The notes beneath the pieces are model-generated. The model was given only the letters and a program-made list of their open reading frames with translations. It ran no database searches and was not told the origin of the DNA. A stretch of DNA of 64,000 nucleotides from Medakamo hakoo (lineage: Eukaryota > Chlorophyta > Trebouxiophyceae > Coccomyxaceae): the NCBI GenBank assembly GCA_026636295.1, contig CP089462.1, positions 1,240,001 through 1,304,000 of the forward strand, written 5' to 3'. The translations under genes were made by a program, and so were the position numbers. Numbering within the stretch: the first letter of the stretch is position 1; each line of letters starts with the position of its first letter. Positions 55,745 to 64,000 of the stretch are shown here, in pieces.

Positions 55745-56254
55745 ATGTGGACGTACCTGGAAGGCCTGGCGTGCGTGCGTTGTGAGAATTGGAGGTGCAC
55801 GGCGGCGGGGTGGTGAGAGGCCGGGAAAAAAAGTCGACACATGCCTTTCGCTCGACCGACCTGGCCCCTCCCCCCTCCATCCTCTCAACAGGCCGCCGCG
55901 ACCGCCGCCGCCCTGGCCGCCGCCGATTACTACGCCTGCTCCCGCGCAGCAGCAGCACCGTCAAGGTGGGGAGGCGCGTCCACCTCTTCCACCTCCTGCC
56001 GGCCGAGCCTCTCTCTCCAGGCCGCGGCCGCCGCGGCGCTCGCGGTCGTCACGACCCTCACCGTCCTCCGCCTCACGGGCCTGTCCTCCGTGGCAGCCGC
56101 CCGTGCTGAGCACGTGGCGGATTTAAAGAGGATGCGAGGAGCGCAGGCAGCGCTGGCTGGAGCGGTGCAAGAGCTGGAAAAGTCGGTGGGCGGCGGCGGG
56201 GGCGGGGGCGGGCGGGCGCAAGCTAGGCAGCACCACCACCAGCACGCGGATTGA
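55745..56254 (+). CDS. Small alanine-rich membrane/coiled-coil protein, unknown
   Basis: I do not recognise it. A two-exon model (55745-55774, 55892-56254; GTGCGT donor, phase 0) gives 130 residues starting MWTYLEGLAC. A single-exon alternative would start at 55841 (MPFARPTWPL, 137 residues). Both share the body: an alanine-rich helix (AAATAAALAAADYYACSRA), a linker, one clear hydrophobic segment (LQAAAAAALAVVTTLTVLRLTGLSSV), a short coiled coil (RAEHVADLKRMRGAQAALAGAVQELEKSV), a glycine run and a histidine-rich end (QHHHQHAD). It lies between SPT16 and the convergent RBM25. The stop is TGA at 56252. A single tail-proximal membrane helix with a short coil suggests an organelle membrane anchor; that is a guess. 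Confidence 0.4.
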
Positions 56255-56311
56255 GGTGGGGGCGGGCTCAACCATGCAAACATACACACACACCCGTAGA
56301 GAGAACCTGTC

Positions 56312-56316
56312 TTACA
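56312..56316 (-). terminator. TGTAA signal after RBM25
   Basis: TGTAA on the minus strand lies 32 nt after the RBM25 stop, inside a TG-rich tract. Confidence 0.45.
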
Positions 56317-56348
56317 CACACACACACGCACGCAGGGCCTGCCCCCTT

Positions 56349-58133
56349 TCACCCCAGCCCCCGCCGCGATTTCAGGCCTTCGAGGATGAGCGTGCGGTAC
56401 AGTTTCAGCACAAAGTCGGGCGCCTCCTCGTCCAGGACTGCGCCCAGCTCGTCCGCCGCCTCGCCCGCGGGCGTCCGGCCTTCCACCAGGCGCATGACGC
56501 CGTCCACGAACTCGGGCGAGGGCGCGCCCAACAGTTCCACCGCTTTGGAGCCCACCCACCGGGCGAGGCGGCCCCGGGCGGCAGCGCTGCCCGGGCCTGT
56601 GAGCAAGGCCTCCCAATCCACGCGGTGCGAGAACACGGCGGCCCGGTCGACGGGCACCTCTTTGATCAGGGCCATGAGGGCGGCCTTGCGGGCGGCCGCA
56701 TCGTCAGCTGGAGGCGGTGGAGGCGGCGGCGGCAGTGGTGCGGCCGTGCCGGGCGCCGCGCCCGCAGCGACCTCTGCGTCTGAATACCGAATTTTCTTGA
56801 GCGCCCGCCCGCCCGCGTCCCGGCCGCCCTCGTCGTCTTCCCCGCCGCCAAAGGCGCGGGGTGCGGCCAGAGGAGGAGCCTGGCGAGCCGCCATCAGCGT
56901 GGCGGCGATGGGCAGGCGAGGCGGCGGCGGCGGCGCCGCCTCAGCGCTGACCGCCCGCGGTGGCGAGGCCGCCGACCGACCGGCACTGCCAGCACCCGCC
57001 ACGACGGCCGCCGCCGCGTCCGCTGCCGCCCGGGCCGCCGCCGCCGCCGCGTCGGCCGCCGCCCGGTCCGCGGCCAGGCGTTCGGCCGCCTCGGCCTCGC
57101 GGTCGGCCGCGTCTGCTGCTTCTTCGCCTGGCCGCCGGCGCGCGCGCTGGCGCCCGCGGTGCGTGGCCGCGACGGGGCGCCGCCGCCAGGCGGGCAGGCC
57201 CTCACCCCCGCCGTCCGACTCGTCCGATTCTTCCAGGTCGACGCGCACGGCGGCCGCCCGCGCCGCCGCCGCGCGCGCGGCCGCCGCGTCGGCCGCCTCC
57301 AGGCGCTCGGCCCGCCGCCGCTCCTCCCGCTCCCACTCCGCGACAGCGTCCCGGTAGGCGCGCTTGTCGGCTTCAGGGGTGCGTGGCCGTGGGGCGAGGC
57401 CGGTGGTGGACGGCTGTTCGGCGGCGGGCGACGCGCCAGCGTCGGCCGCGGCGCCGGGCGTGCCTCCCTCCCCGCCCAACCCCGCGAGAAACTCGTCGGC
57501 CGCGGCCGCCGTCTGACCGTCGACGGGCGCCAGGCCGTGCTCGGCCAGGATGGCCCGGACAGCGGCGTCCCGCGCCGCTGCCGCTTCGGGCGTGCACGCG
57601 GCGTCGTCGGCCGCGGCGGGCTCCAGTGGGGGTGGGATGGCTGGAGGGAGGCCGCGGCTGCCCTCCCCACCACCGCCACCGCCCCCTGCCGCTTCCGCCG
57701 CCGCTCGCCGGGCCGCGGCCGCACCAGGGCTGTCCAGCCACGCCAAATACGCCGCCGTCTTCGAGTCCGGCTTGACCACCAGCGCCGCCGTCGTCGCCGG
57801 CGGGCCCGGTACCAGGCCCGCCAGCGACCCGAGCGCAGCCCGCACGCCGGCCGCGCCCTCAAACTCCGCAAAGCCAAAGGCTTTGGGCGCGCCGCTGTCC
57901 GGGTCGCGCGGGCGGGTCCAGGCGGCGACGGGCCCGCAGGCTGCCAGCAAGGCTTTGATGGCCGGGTCGGGCAGGGCCGGCGGGAGCTTGCCGACGTAGA
58001 GGACTCGGGCGGGGGCGGGCGGGCCGGCCGCAAACGGCGGCGGCGGCGGCGGCGGGAGTGGGAAGCCGCCGCCACCCGGCGGTCCGTAGCCGCGCGGCGG
58101 TGGGCCGCCGCCGTACGGGGGTGGGCCTGCCAT
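56349..58133 (-). CDS. RBM25: RBM25-like splicing factor (RRM and PWI domains)
   Basis: A single exon of 594 residues. After a proline/glycine-rich start (MAGPPPYGGGPPPRGYGPPGGGG) comes an RRM: RVLYVGKLPPALPDPAIKALLAACGPVAAW (RNP2 LYVGKL) and GAPKAFGFAEFEGAAGVRAAL (RNP1 KAFGFAEF). A long charged region rich in A, R, E and D follows (EREERRRAERLEAADAAAARAAA). The end is a PWI domain (about 490-590): ARKAALMALIKEVPVDRAAVFSHRVDWEAL, RLARWVGSKAVELLG, FVDGVMRLVEGRTPAGEAADELGAVLDEEAPDFVLKLYRTLILE. RRM plus C-terminal PWI with an ER-rich middle is the RBM25/Snu71 layout, a U1-associated splicing regulator. The start is the ATG just before the proline-rich leader. Confidence 0.9.
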   Translation of the reverse strand: MAGPPPYGGGPPPRGYGPPGGGGFPLPPPPPPPFAAGPPAPARVLYVGKLPPALPDPAIKALLAACGPVAAWTRPRDPDSGAPKAFGFAEFEGAAGVRAALGSLAGLVPGPPATTAALVVKPDSKTAAYLAWLDSPGAAAARRAAAEAAGGGGGGGEGSRGLPPAIPPPLEPAAADDAACTPEAAAARDAAVRAILAEHGLAPVDGQTAAAADEFLAGLGGEGGTPGAAADAGASPAAEQPSTTGLAPRPRTPEADKRAYRDAVAEWEREERRRAERLEAADAAAARAAAARAAAVRVDLEESDESDGGGEGLPAWRRRPVAATHRGRQRARRRPGEEAADAADREAEAAERLAADRAAADAAAAAARAAADAAAAVVAGAGSAGRSAASPPRAVSAEAAPPPPPRLPIAATLMAARQAPPLAAPRAFGGGEDDEGGRDAGGRALKKIRYSDAEVAAGAAPGTAAPLPPPPPPPPADDAAARKAALMALIKEVPVDRAAVFSHRVDWEALLTGPGSAAARGRLARWVGSKAVELLGAPSPEFVDGVMRLVEGRTPAGEAADELGAVLDEEAPDFVLKLYRTLILEGLKSRRGLG

Positions 58134-58393
58134 CCCAAAAGGGGCTGGGTGTCCGTCGCCCTCGAACGCCCCCGCGTGTTTTGTTCGCACCCCTCTGCTT
58201 GACAAAAAATGTCTGAGTGGGGGGCACCCATTGCCGAAAAAACGCGGAGAGAGAGGCGGGCGGGTCGTTTTCCGACAGTTCCGAGGCGGACGGCACGCCG
58301 CACCGTCCTCCCACACGGGCACCAAGGCCCTCTCGCCTTGCCTGCCACTCTTCGGAAAAAGCAAAGCATTCCCGCACGCGCCTTCAAAAAACA

Positions 58394-61300
58394 ATGCCGC
58401 CCTCCCTGGCCCGCCCGCCGTCGGCGGCTGCCTTGCAGCCTAGTCTCGGACCGCCTGTCCGCCCACCCGCGGCGACGCCCCGACCTCCTCGACCGAGACG
58501 TGGCACTGTGCTCACCCGGGCGACTGACGATGCGGAAGGAGGTGAGTTGGGATGGGGTGCTGGCGGCGTGGCGGCCGTCTCGAAAACCATCAACGCATGC
58601 ACGGGCGCCCCCGCGCTCACGACCACCCCCTCCCCTCCCCGCGCCCGTGCCAGGCACGACACCCCGCCGCCGCGGCCGCAAGCCCGCCAACGACAAGCCC
58701 GACGGGCCCCCGCCGCCGCCTGCATCTCCTCCAGCAGCTCCCTCCCCATCCTCTCTGGCCTTGGGAGAAAACGACCCGGCCCGCTTTCCGTTTCACGCGC
58801 GCCTGCACGCGGCGGCCGCGGCGGGCGACCCGGCCGCGGCCGACGCCGAACTGGCGGCCATGGCGGCGGCGGGCCTCCCTCCCGGCCCCGCCGCCTTCCA
58901 CGCAGCCGTCATTGCCGCCGCCCGCGCGGGCGACGCGGACGGCGCCCTGGACGCGATGCGGCGGGCGCACGGCGCGGGCGTCCGCCCCCTGCCCGCCAGC
59001 TACGTCGCGCTCATCCGCGCGTTTTGCGGCGTGGCGGACGCGGCGGCCGCCCGGGCCGTCCTGGCGTCCATGGTGCGCGCCACGCCAGACGCCCGCCCGG
59101 GCTGGCTGGCCCTGTGCAAGGGGCTGTTCGCGGCCGGGCTGGGCGCGGACGCGGCCATCGCGGCCGAGCGCGGCCGGCGCGAGGGCTGGGTGCCGGACGC
59201 CGACCTGTTCGGCGCGCTGCTGACGTACCTGTGCGGCTCCGACCGCCGGGGCGTCGCCCGCGCGTCCGCCATCCTGGCCGAAGAAATGCCGGAGGCGGGC
59301 GTCCTGCCGACGACGGCGCACGCGAACGTGCTGTTGAGGGCGGAGGTCGAGTGCACGTCCGTGCACGAGGCCAACCGCCTCCTCGCCGCCATGGGCCGCG
59401 GGGAGTTGGGGCCGGAGTGCCGGCCCGACACGCACTCATACAACGTGGTGCTGGCCGGGTACGTCCGCGCCGCGTCGTCCGGCGACCCGGCCATCGAGCG
59501 GCGGGCGGGCAAAGATTTCGCGGCGCCCACAGCTTTCGCGGAAGCCGACGCGGCCGCCGCGGCGCTCCTGGACCCGCTCGACCCCCTCCCCTCCGCGGCG
59601 CCCGCTGCCCTGGACCCCTGGGCGTCGGGTCTGCCGCCCCGGACGGACTCGGCGGCGGCGGACCGCGTGGACGAGGTGGTGGGCGAGATTCTGCTGGGCG
59701 GTTGCCTGCCCGACGCGACGACGCACGCGCTGCTGTGCGAGGCCCGGGCCGAGCGGTCCGCCCTCCCGGACGCGGCCATGCAGGCGTTCCGGCACATGGT
59801 GGCGTTGGGGACGGCCCGCGGGTCGGGTGGTGCGGACGGCGGGCCGCCGACCGCGACGGCGCTCGCGCCCTGGGGCGCGCCGGGCGCGCCCGGCCTCACC
59901 GGCCCGCTCTCGGACGGCGCGCTCACCATGCTGCTGCGCCGCCTGGCCATGGAAGCCCGGCCGTGGGACCTGCTCGAGGTGCTGGCCGCCCTGGCGGCGG
60001 ACGGGCGGGCCCCGCCGGGCGGGTCGCTCGCCCCGCTGACGCCGGTGGAGGCGGGCGAACCGCCCGTCCGCGCCGCGGTCGAAGCGGACGCGGCCGAGCG
60101 GTCGGTCCTGAGCGGCGAGACGCCGACCGTGTCGCCCTCCCGCCTCCTCGCCCCTCTCAGCTCTCTGACAGCCTGGGTGCCGCCGGCGCTGAGGGCCGCC
60201 CGCCACGGCGGCGCGGCCGCGCGCGGCCTGGAAGCGGAGGAGGCGGAAGCGGCCGAAGCGGCGGCCCGCGCGGCGGCCGGGCGCGGCGGCGGCGGCACGA
60301 TGGCCTCCGGCGACGGCGACGGCGACGACCTGGGCCTCGACGCCGACGACGCCGACGGCGAGGCCGGCCCGCCGCCCGGGTCGTACGAGATCGACGGCGT
60401 CCTGCTGGACGCGGACGGCGCGGCCCTGGGCGGGCCCGAGACCGGTTACGCCGTCCTGTCCGTCTCCAAGCTGAGCCGCGAGCAGCTGGTGGCGGAGTGC
60501 CAGGCCCGCGACCTGCCGGCCACCGGGACCAAGAACGACATTTACCGGCGCGTCCAAGCCGCGCGCAAGGCCCGGGAGCAGGCCGTGCTTAGCCGGGAGA
60601 CGGCGCGCAAGGGCGCGGCCGCGCGCGCGAAGCAGGTCGCCCGGGAGCAGGCCGCCCAGAAGCGGCTGGCCGAGAACGCCCGCCGCGAGGCGGAGGCGGT
60701 GGAGTGGGCGGTGGAGCTGTGGGAGGACAACGCCCTGCGGACGACCTGGTCCGAGCTGGGGCCGCCGCCGAGCGGAGAGGACGTCACCCCGCTCAGCCTG
60801 GAGGAGGGCGACGGGCGGGGCGGCCGCGAGCCCGACGACGGCGGCGTTGACGGCCGCGACGACGAGGAAGACGCCCTGTCCCTGACGGGGCGCGCGTTCA
60901 GGGAGCGGGCCGTGCAGCGGCTGACGGCGGCCGCGCTGGACGACGACGATGACGACGGCGGCGACGGCCGCGACGACGACGCCGACTCGGACGGGGAGGG
61001 CGGCCTGGACGAGGGCGGCGGCCTGGGCGGCCCCGCCGGCGCGGCGGAAGACCGCGAGGACGACGGCCCGGAGCCGTGGTGGCCGCTGCTGCCGGGGCGG
61101 GCGGGGGGGCCGCCCGGCCCGTCCCCGTCCCGCCTGGGGCTGGGCTTGCTCCTCGCGGCCGAGCGGTGCGGCGTGGCCGCGCGCGCGTCCGACCTCGCGG
61201 CCCTGGCCGCGGCCGCGGCGTCCGACCGCGACGCGGCCCTCGCCCGCGAGGTCGCCGCCCGCCTGCCCGCGGCGTTGCCGTCCGGCCTGGACGACGAACC

Positions 61301-61613
61301 GACCGGCCCGGCCCTGGACCTGGCCCGGCACCTGTTGACGGCGGTGACGCCCCGCCCGGGCGGCGGCGGGGGTGGTGGTGGCATGCTCAGTGGCGGCGCG
61401 CCCCCGCCCCCGCCCACGGACGACGACGACGCCTTGGAAGACGCTGAGGACGCACGGGCTGCTGTCATGGCCTGCCTGGACGTTCTAGGGCTGAGCGGTG
61501 AAATCCCAGCGCTGGCGGCGGAGCTGGCGGTCGCGGACGCTGCGGCGGCAGAAGCAGAGGCGGCCGTCGAAGAGCTTGAGCGGCGGGAGCCGGTCGCGTC
61601 CGGGCGGCGGTGA
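58394..61613 (+). CDS. pTAC3-like PPR/SAP domain protein, probably plastid
   Basis: The exons 58394-58541 and 58654-61613 give 1035 residues. The leader (MPPSLARPPSAAALQPSLGPP, about 45 residues, R/P/A) fits a plastid transit peptide. Helical repeats with PPR-like phrasing follow: ARLHAAAAAGDPAAADAELAAMAAAGLPPGPAAFHAAVIAAARAGDADGALDAMRRAHGAGVRPLPASYVALIRAF, PDADLFGALLTYL, PDTHSYNVVLAGYVRA. A SAP motif lies at about 650-685: LSVSKLSREQLVAECQARDLPATGTKNDIYRRV. PPR-like repeats plus SAP is the make-up of pTAC3, a part of the plastid-encoded RNA polymerase complex. A charged helix (EQAAQKRLAENARREAEAVEWAVELWEDNALRTTW) and a long acidic Asp/Gly region come next. The exact orthologue is not proven. 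Confidence 0.7.
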
Positions 61614-61859
61614 AGGGGGCGGGGTGGAGGGGCAGGGGGAGGAGTGAAAACAACGACCATGAGTGAAAAGACAAGGAGCAGTCCACCAGCGCGCGTCATC
61701 CCTGGGCCGTGCCGTGCGCGCGCGTCCGTCCGTTTTTTTGGTTGGGGGATGGGATGAGGTCGAGGGCACGGGATGAAGAGCGGAGAACCGTCTGCGGACA
61801 CACTCAACGCGAGCGTGCGGGGTGTGGTGTGGGGACGCAAACGCCCGCAACCTCCCGCC

Positions 61860-62624
61860 ATGGCCGCACCAGACATGGCGGCCTTGGCCGTCGGCTCCCA
61901 GGTCACCCTGGAAACGAACGTGGACGAGGTGCGTGTGGAGGGCGGGGGCGTCGTCTCCTCTTTTCCTGCCTTTGCATCGGCCGGGCGTTCTGCCCCTTCC
62001 CACGCAACACGCCCGGGCCTCACGCCCCTCCCCTTCCATCCACCAAACCAGTCCCCCATCACCGGCGAGGTCTTTGCGTACGACCGCACCAGCCGCACGC
62101 TCGCCCTGCGCCAGCCTGGGTCAGCGCCCTTCAACGCCCGCGTCCGCTTGCTGGCCGCGTCGGCCATTGGGCGGGTCGTGTCCGCGACGCCGCCCACGGC
62201 CACGACGCCCGCCGACCTGCCGTACGTGGACCCGGCCAAGCTGGCTGAACGCGAGGAAAAAGCGGTGGCGGTGAGTGGCACGGCGGATGGGGGGTGGGGC
62301 GGGTGTTTTTCCCACCCCTGTGCGCTCGCCCGCCAACCCTCTCTCTCGACCCCCCTCCCCCCTCCTCCCTCCCTCCAGTTCGCCGAGGCCGAAGCCGAGA
62401 AGATCGGCATCGGCGTCACCCGCGAAGCCCAGGACGTCTTCGACGCGCTGGCCAAGACCATGCCGTGCAAGTGGCAGGGCGCCGCCATCGTCGTGCTGGA
62501 CGAGGTCACCATCGTCCCGCCCTACACGCTCGACGCGACGGCCGCGACCAACCCGGCCGACACCAAGACGCTCAACAGGGTGCGGAAAGTGTTGGAGGCG
62601 GAGCGGGCGCGGTTGGGAGTGTGA
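61860..62624 (+). CDS. LSM12: LSM12-like protein (LSm fold plus AD domain)
   Basis: The exons 61860-61928, 62052-62270 and 62379-62624 give 177 residues, standard for LSM12. The N-terminal LSm part has VGSQVTLETNVDE then SPITGEVFAYDRTSRTLALRQPG. The anticodon-binding-type (AD) domain follows: AEAEKIGIGVTREAQDVFDALAKTMPCKWQGAAIVVLDEVTIVPPYT and LNRVRKVLEAERARL. The IGxGVTxEAQxxFDALxKT block is diagnostic. LSM12 binds RNA, joins ataxin-2 complexes in animals and affects translation and mRNA decay. Introns are 123 and 108 nt with GTGCGT and GTGAGT donors. Confidence 0.95.
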   Translation: MAAPDMAALAVGSQVTLETNVDEVRVEGGGVVSSFPAFASAGRSAPSHATRPGLTPLPFHPPNQSPITGEVFAYDRTSRTLALRQPGSAPFNARVRLLAASAIGRVVSATPPTATTPADLPYVDPAKLAEREEKAVAVSGTADGGWGGCFSHPCALARQPSLSTPLPPPPSLQFAEAEAEKIGIGVTREAQDVFDALAKTMPCKWQGAAIVVLDEVTIVPPYTLDATAATNPADTKTLNRVRKVLEAERARLGV

Positions 62625-62831
62625 AAACAAAGTGCGCAATTGCCGGATCTCGCAACAGTTTTTTTTTTTTTTTTGTGTCCCGCCCAACGCCCCGGCCCCG
62701 CGCGGCCTTCCCCCTCCCCCCTCCCCCCTCCTATTTTCCCTTTTCCACCCACCCGTCATACACAACCGCCAGGGCGTGTAGAAGCTCACTAATTCGCATT
62801 TTTTCTTTGGGAGCGTCGTCCATGCCTCTTT

Positions 62832-64000
62832 TCACGCTCCATTCCGCTCCCGCATCACCGCCGCCGCCGCCTGTTCCATCATGTCTAAAAGGTTGGGCCT
62901 CCGTAAGACGGGCGGCGTGTTGCGGCGGCCGGACACGACTTTGCCGGCGGACGGGCGGGCGGAGGGTGCCGCTGCGGCGGGCGCGGGCGCGGACTTGCTG
63001 CCGCCGCTCACGCTCGCCCGCCCGGCCGACGACCGGGGCAGGCCGCCGCCAGCCGAAGAGGGCGGCGGCGGCGTGGGCGTGCAGGCCACGGGGCGCAGGT
63101 ACCCACCACCGCCGCCGCCCGCCAGGCACCCGTCGGGCGGGGAGGCGGACCCGCCCAGGGCGACCTTTCCAAACGAGCGCGGGGGGGGCGCCGGGCCACC
63201 CCCGCCCCCGCTCGCGCCGCCGCCGCCGCTGAACAGGCGCGACGCCGGGCGGCCGAGGATGGGCCCGGAGGGGGACGGCCCGCCCCCAACTCCCATGCCG
63301 GCCGCCAACGGAGACGCGGCCGTGAGCGCGACGACCGTCGCCCGGGCGTCGCCGCCGCCCACGCCCGCGCCTGTCGCCCGCTCCAGCTGCGCCCGCAGGC
63401 GGGACACGGCCGCCCGCTCCTCCGCCAGCTGCGTCCGCAGCGCGTCCACGGACGCCCGCATCTCCGCGCCACGCGGGCTGGGTAGCTTAGGTTTCGGTGG
63501 CTGCTGTTGCGGGGACGAAGAAGGGGCGGGCACGGCGACCGCGGACGCTTCTTTTTTCAGCGCGGCCAGGGCGGCTTCGGCCGCGTCGGCGCGAGTGGCC
63601 GCGGCCGCGGCCGCCGCCCGCGCCTCTTCCACGGCTTTGCTCAGGTCCGCGGCTTCGGCCGCGTGGCTGGCCGCCATCTCATCGCTGGCTTCGGCCGCCG
63701 CGACCAAGCGGGCCTGCAAGTCCGCCACCGCCGCGTCGCGGTCGGCGGCCGCGGCCGCGGCGGCCGCGCGCGCGGCGTCCGCGTCCGCCCGCGCGGCCGC
63801 CGCCGCGTCCCGGGCCGCCCGCTCTCCCGCGCGCGCGGCAGCCAAAGCCGCAGCAGCCTCTTCCGCGTCGGTCTCGTCCACCGCCGCGTCCGACCGCTGG
63901 GCGGCGGTGGCGGCGGCCAGCGCGGCTTCCAGGCTCTCCCGCTCCCGCTCCGCCAGCGAGCGCGCGCGCGCCGCGTCCGACCGGGCAGCGCCCGCGGCCG
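62832..64000 (-). CDS. Alanine-rich coiled-coil protein, C-terminal part (5' end outside window)
   Basis: An open frame runs from the window edge down to TGA at 62832, about 389 residues, so this is the C-terminal part of a longer protein. I do not recognise it. The first ~200 residues are a heptad-like coiled coil (ARSLAERERESLEAALAAA, VADLQARLVAAAEASDEMAASH, ADLSKAVEEARAAAA, SVDALRTQLAEERAAVSRLRAQLERA). The rest is low-complexity serine/glycine/proline-rich with possible phosphosites, ending RRNTPPVLRRPNLLDMMEQAAAAVMRERNGA, a more ordered tail. It could belong to a kinesin, Golgi or microtubule-linked coiled-coil family, but nothing here decides. The LSM12 stop is 207 nt away, convergent. 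Confidence 0.6.
   Translation of the reverse strand, partial: AAGAARSDAARARSLAERERESLEAALAAATAAQRSDAAVDETDAEEAAAALAAARAGERAARDAAAAARADADAARAAAAAAAADRDAAVADLQARLVAAAEASDEMAASHAAEAADLSKAVEEARAAAAAAATRADAAEAALAALKKEASAVAVPAPSSSPQQQPPKPKLPSPRGAEMRASVDALRTQLAEERAAVSRLRAQLERATGAGVGGGDARATVVALTAASPLAAGMGVGGGPSPSGPILGRPASRLFSGGGGASGGGGGPAPPPRSFGKVALGGSASPPDGCLAGGGGGGYLRPVACTPTPPPPSSAGGGLPRSSAGRASVSGGSKSAPAPAAAAPSARPSAGKVVSGRRNTPPVLRRPNLLDMMEQAAAAVMRERNGA

Noticed and set aside
55960-56022. Possible intron GTGGGG...CCAG inside the small membrane protein gene
   Set aside because: Removing it breaks the reading frame through the membrane helix, whereas the uninterrupted frame is open; no intron is needed.
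59436-61331. A 631-codon minus-strand frame over the pTAC3-like gene
   Set aside because: Antisense shadow in GC-rich coding DNA; the plus strand has PPR-like and SAP motifs.

Overview
This is a nuclear segment from a eukaryote with a very GC-rich (roughly 70% by eye), compact genome. The gene content points to a green alga (Viridiplantae). Indicators are a plant-type serine palmitoyltransferase small subunit with a DWWER core, the plant-style fusion of MtnB and MtnC in methionine salvage, an NDC1-type plastid/mitochondrial type II NAD(P)H dehydrogenase, an isoamylase-type starch debranching enzyme, a pTAC3-like protein with PPR-like and SAP segments, a cyanobacterial-type NFACT (RqcH-like) protein with an organelle-like leader, and TGTAA polyadenylation-type signals behind several genes. 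I cannot fix the species from sequence alone.

I find 34 protein genes, one cut by each window edge, and no RNA gene, CRISPR array, transposon or viral remnant. About 50 introns were placed by matching protein families and checking codon phase. All are GT-AG, mostly 85-330 nt, and most donors are GTGAG or GTGCG. Polypyrimidine tracts are C-rich. Intergenic gaps are short, mostly 50-350 nt, and many genes share divergent promoters (RqcH/HIRIP3 93 nt, RPR2/RRF 129 nt, 258-residue unknown/SPT16 146 nt) or end almost against a convergent neighbour (KRR1 and the unknown gene at 50953, 52 nt).

Layout. 1-5 kb: end of ETFA, an unknown gene, Ran GTPase, serine palmitoyltransferase small subunit, a DUF6544-like gene. 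5-16.4 kb: mitochondrial pyruvate dehydrogenase E1 beta, a BAT2_N/MOS1-like proline- and glycine-rich protein, ALG6, RqcH-like NFACT protein, HIRIP3/CHZ histone chaperone. 16.5-25.5 kb: TFIIIC-like WD40 protein, SF3B3, fructosamine kinase, RING protein. 25.8-37 kb: isoamylase, prolyl oligopeptidase (8 exons), NDC1, an oxysterol-binding protein. 37-45 kb: TLDc protein, MtnB-MtnC, membrin SNARE, NUP35/53, KLHDC4-like Kelch protein. 45-52 kb: TPT-family translocator, RPR2/Rpp21-like RNase P subunit, ribosome recycling factor, KRR1, an unknown protein. 52-64 kb: SPT16, a small membrane protein, RBM25, pTAC3-like protein, LSM12, and the tail of a coiled-coil protein.

The genes are mostly housekeeping and do not form one pathway. 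Loose themes are RNA processing (SF3B3, RBM25, LSM12, KRR1, RPR2), chromatin (SPT16, HIRIP3), organellar translation and quality control (RRF, RqcH-like), secretory pathway (ALG6, membrin, TPT translocator), nuclear transport (Ran, NUP35) and energy/carbon metabolism (ETFA, PDHB, isoamylase, NDC1). I see no convincing new multi-gene system. The observations I rate highest are a start-codon-only first exon in Ran, a heptamer strongly enriched in the prolyl oligopeptidase introns, the RqcH-like gene, the DUF6544-like gene, and a 20-bp perfect palindrome beside a candidate start codon.
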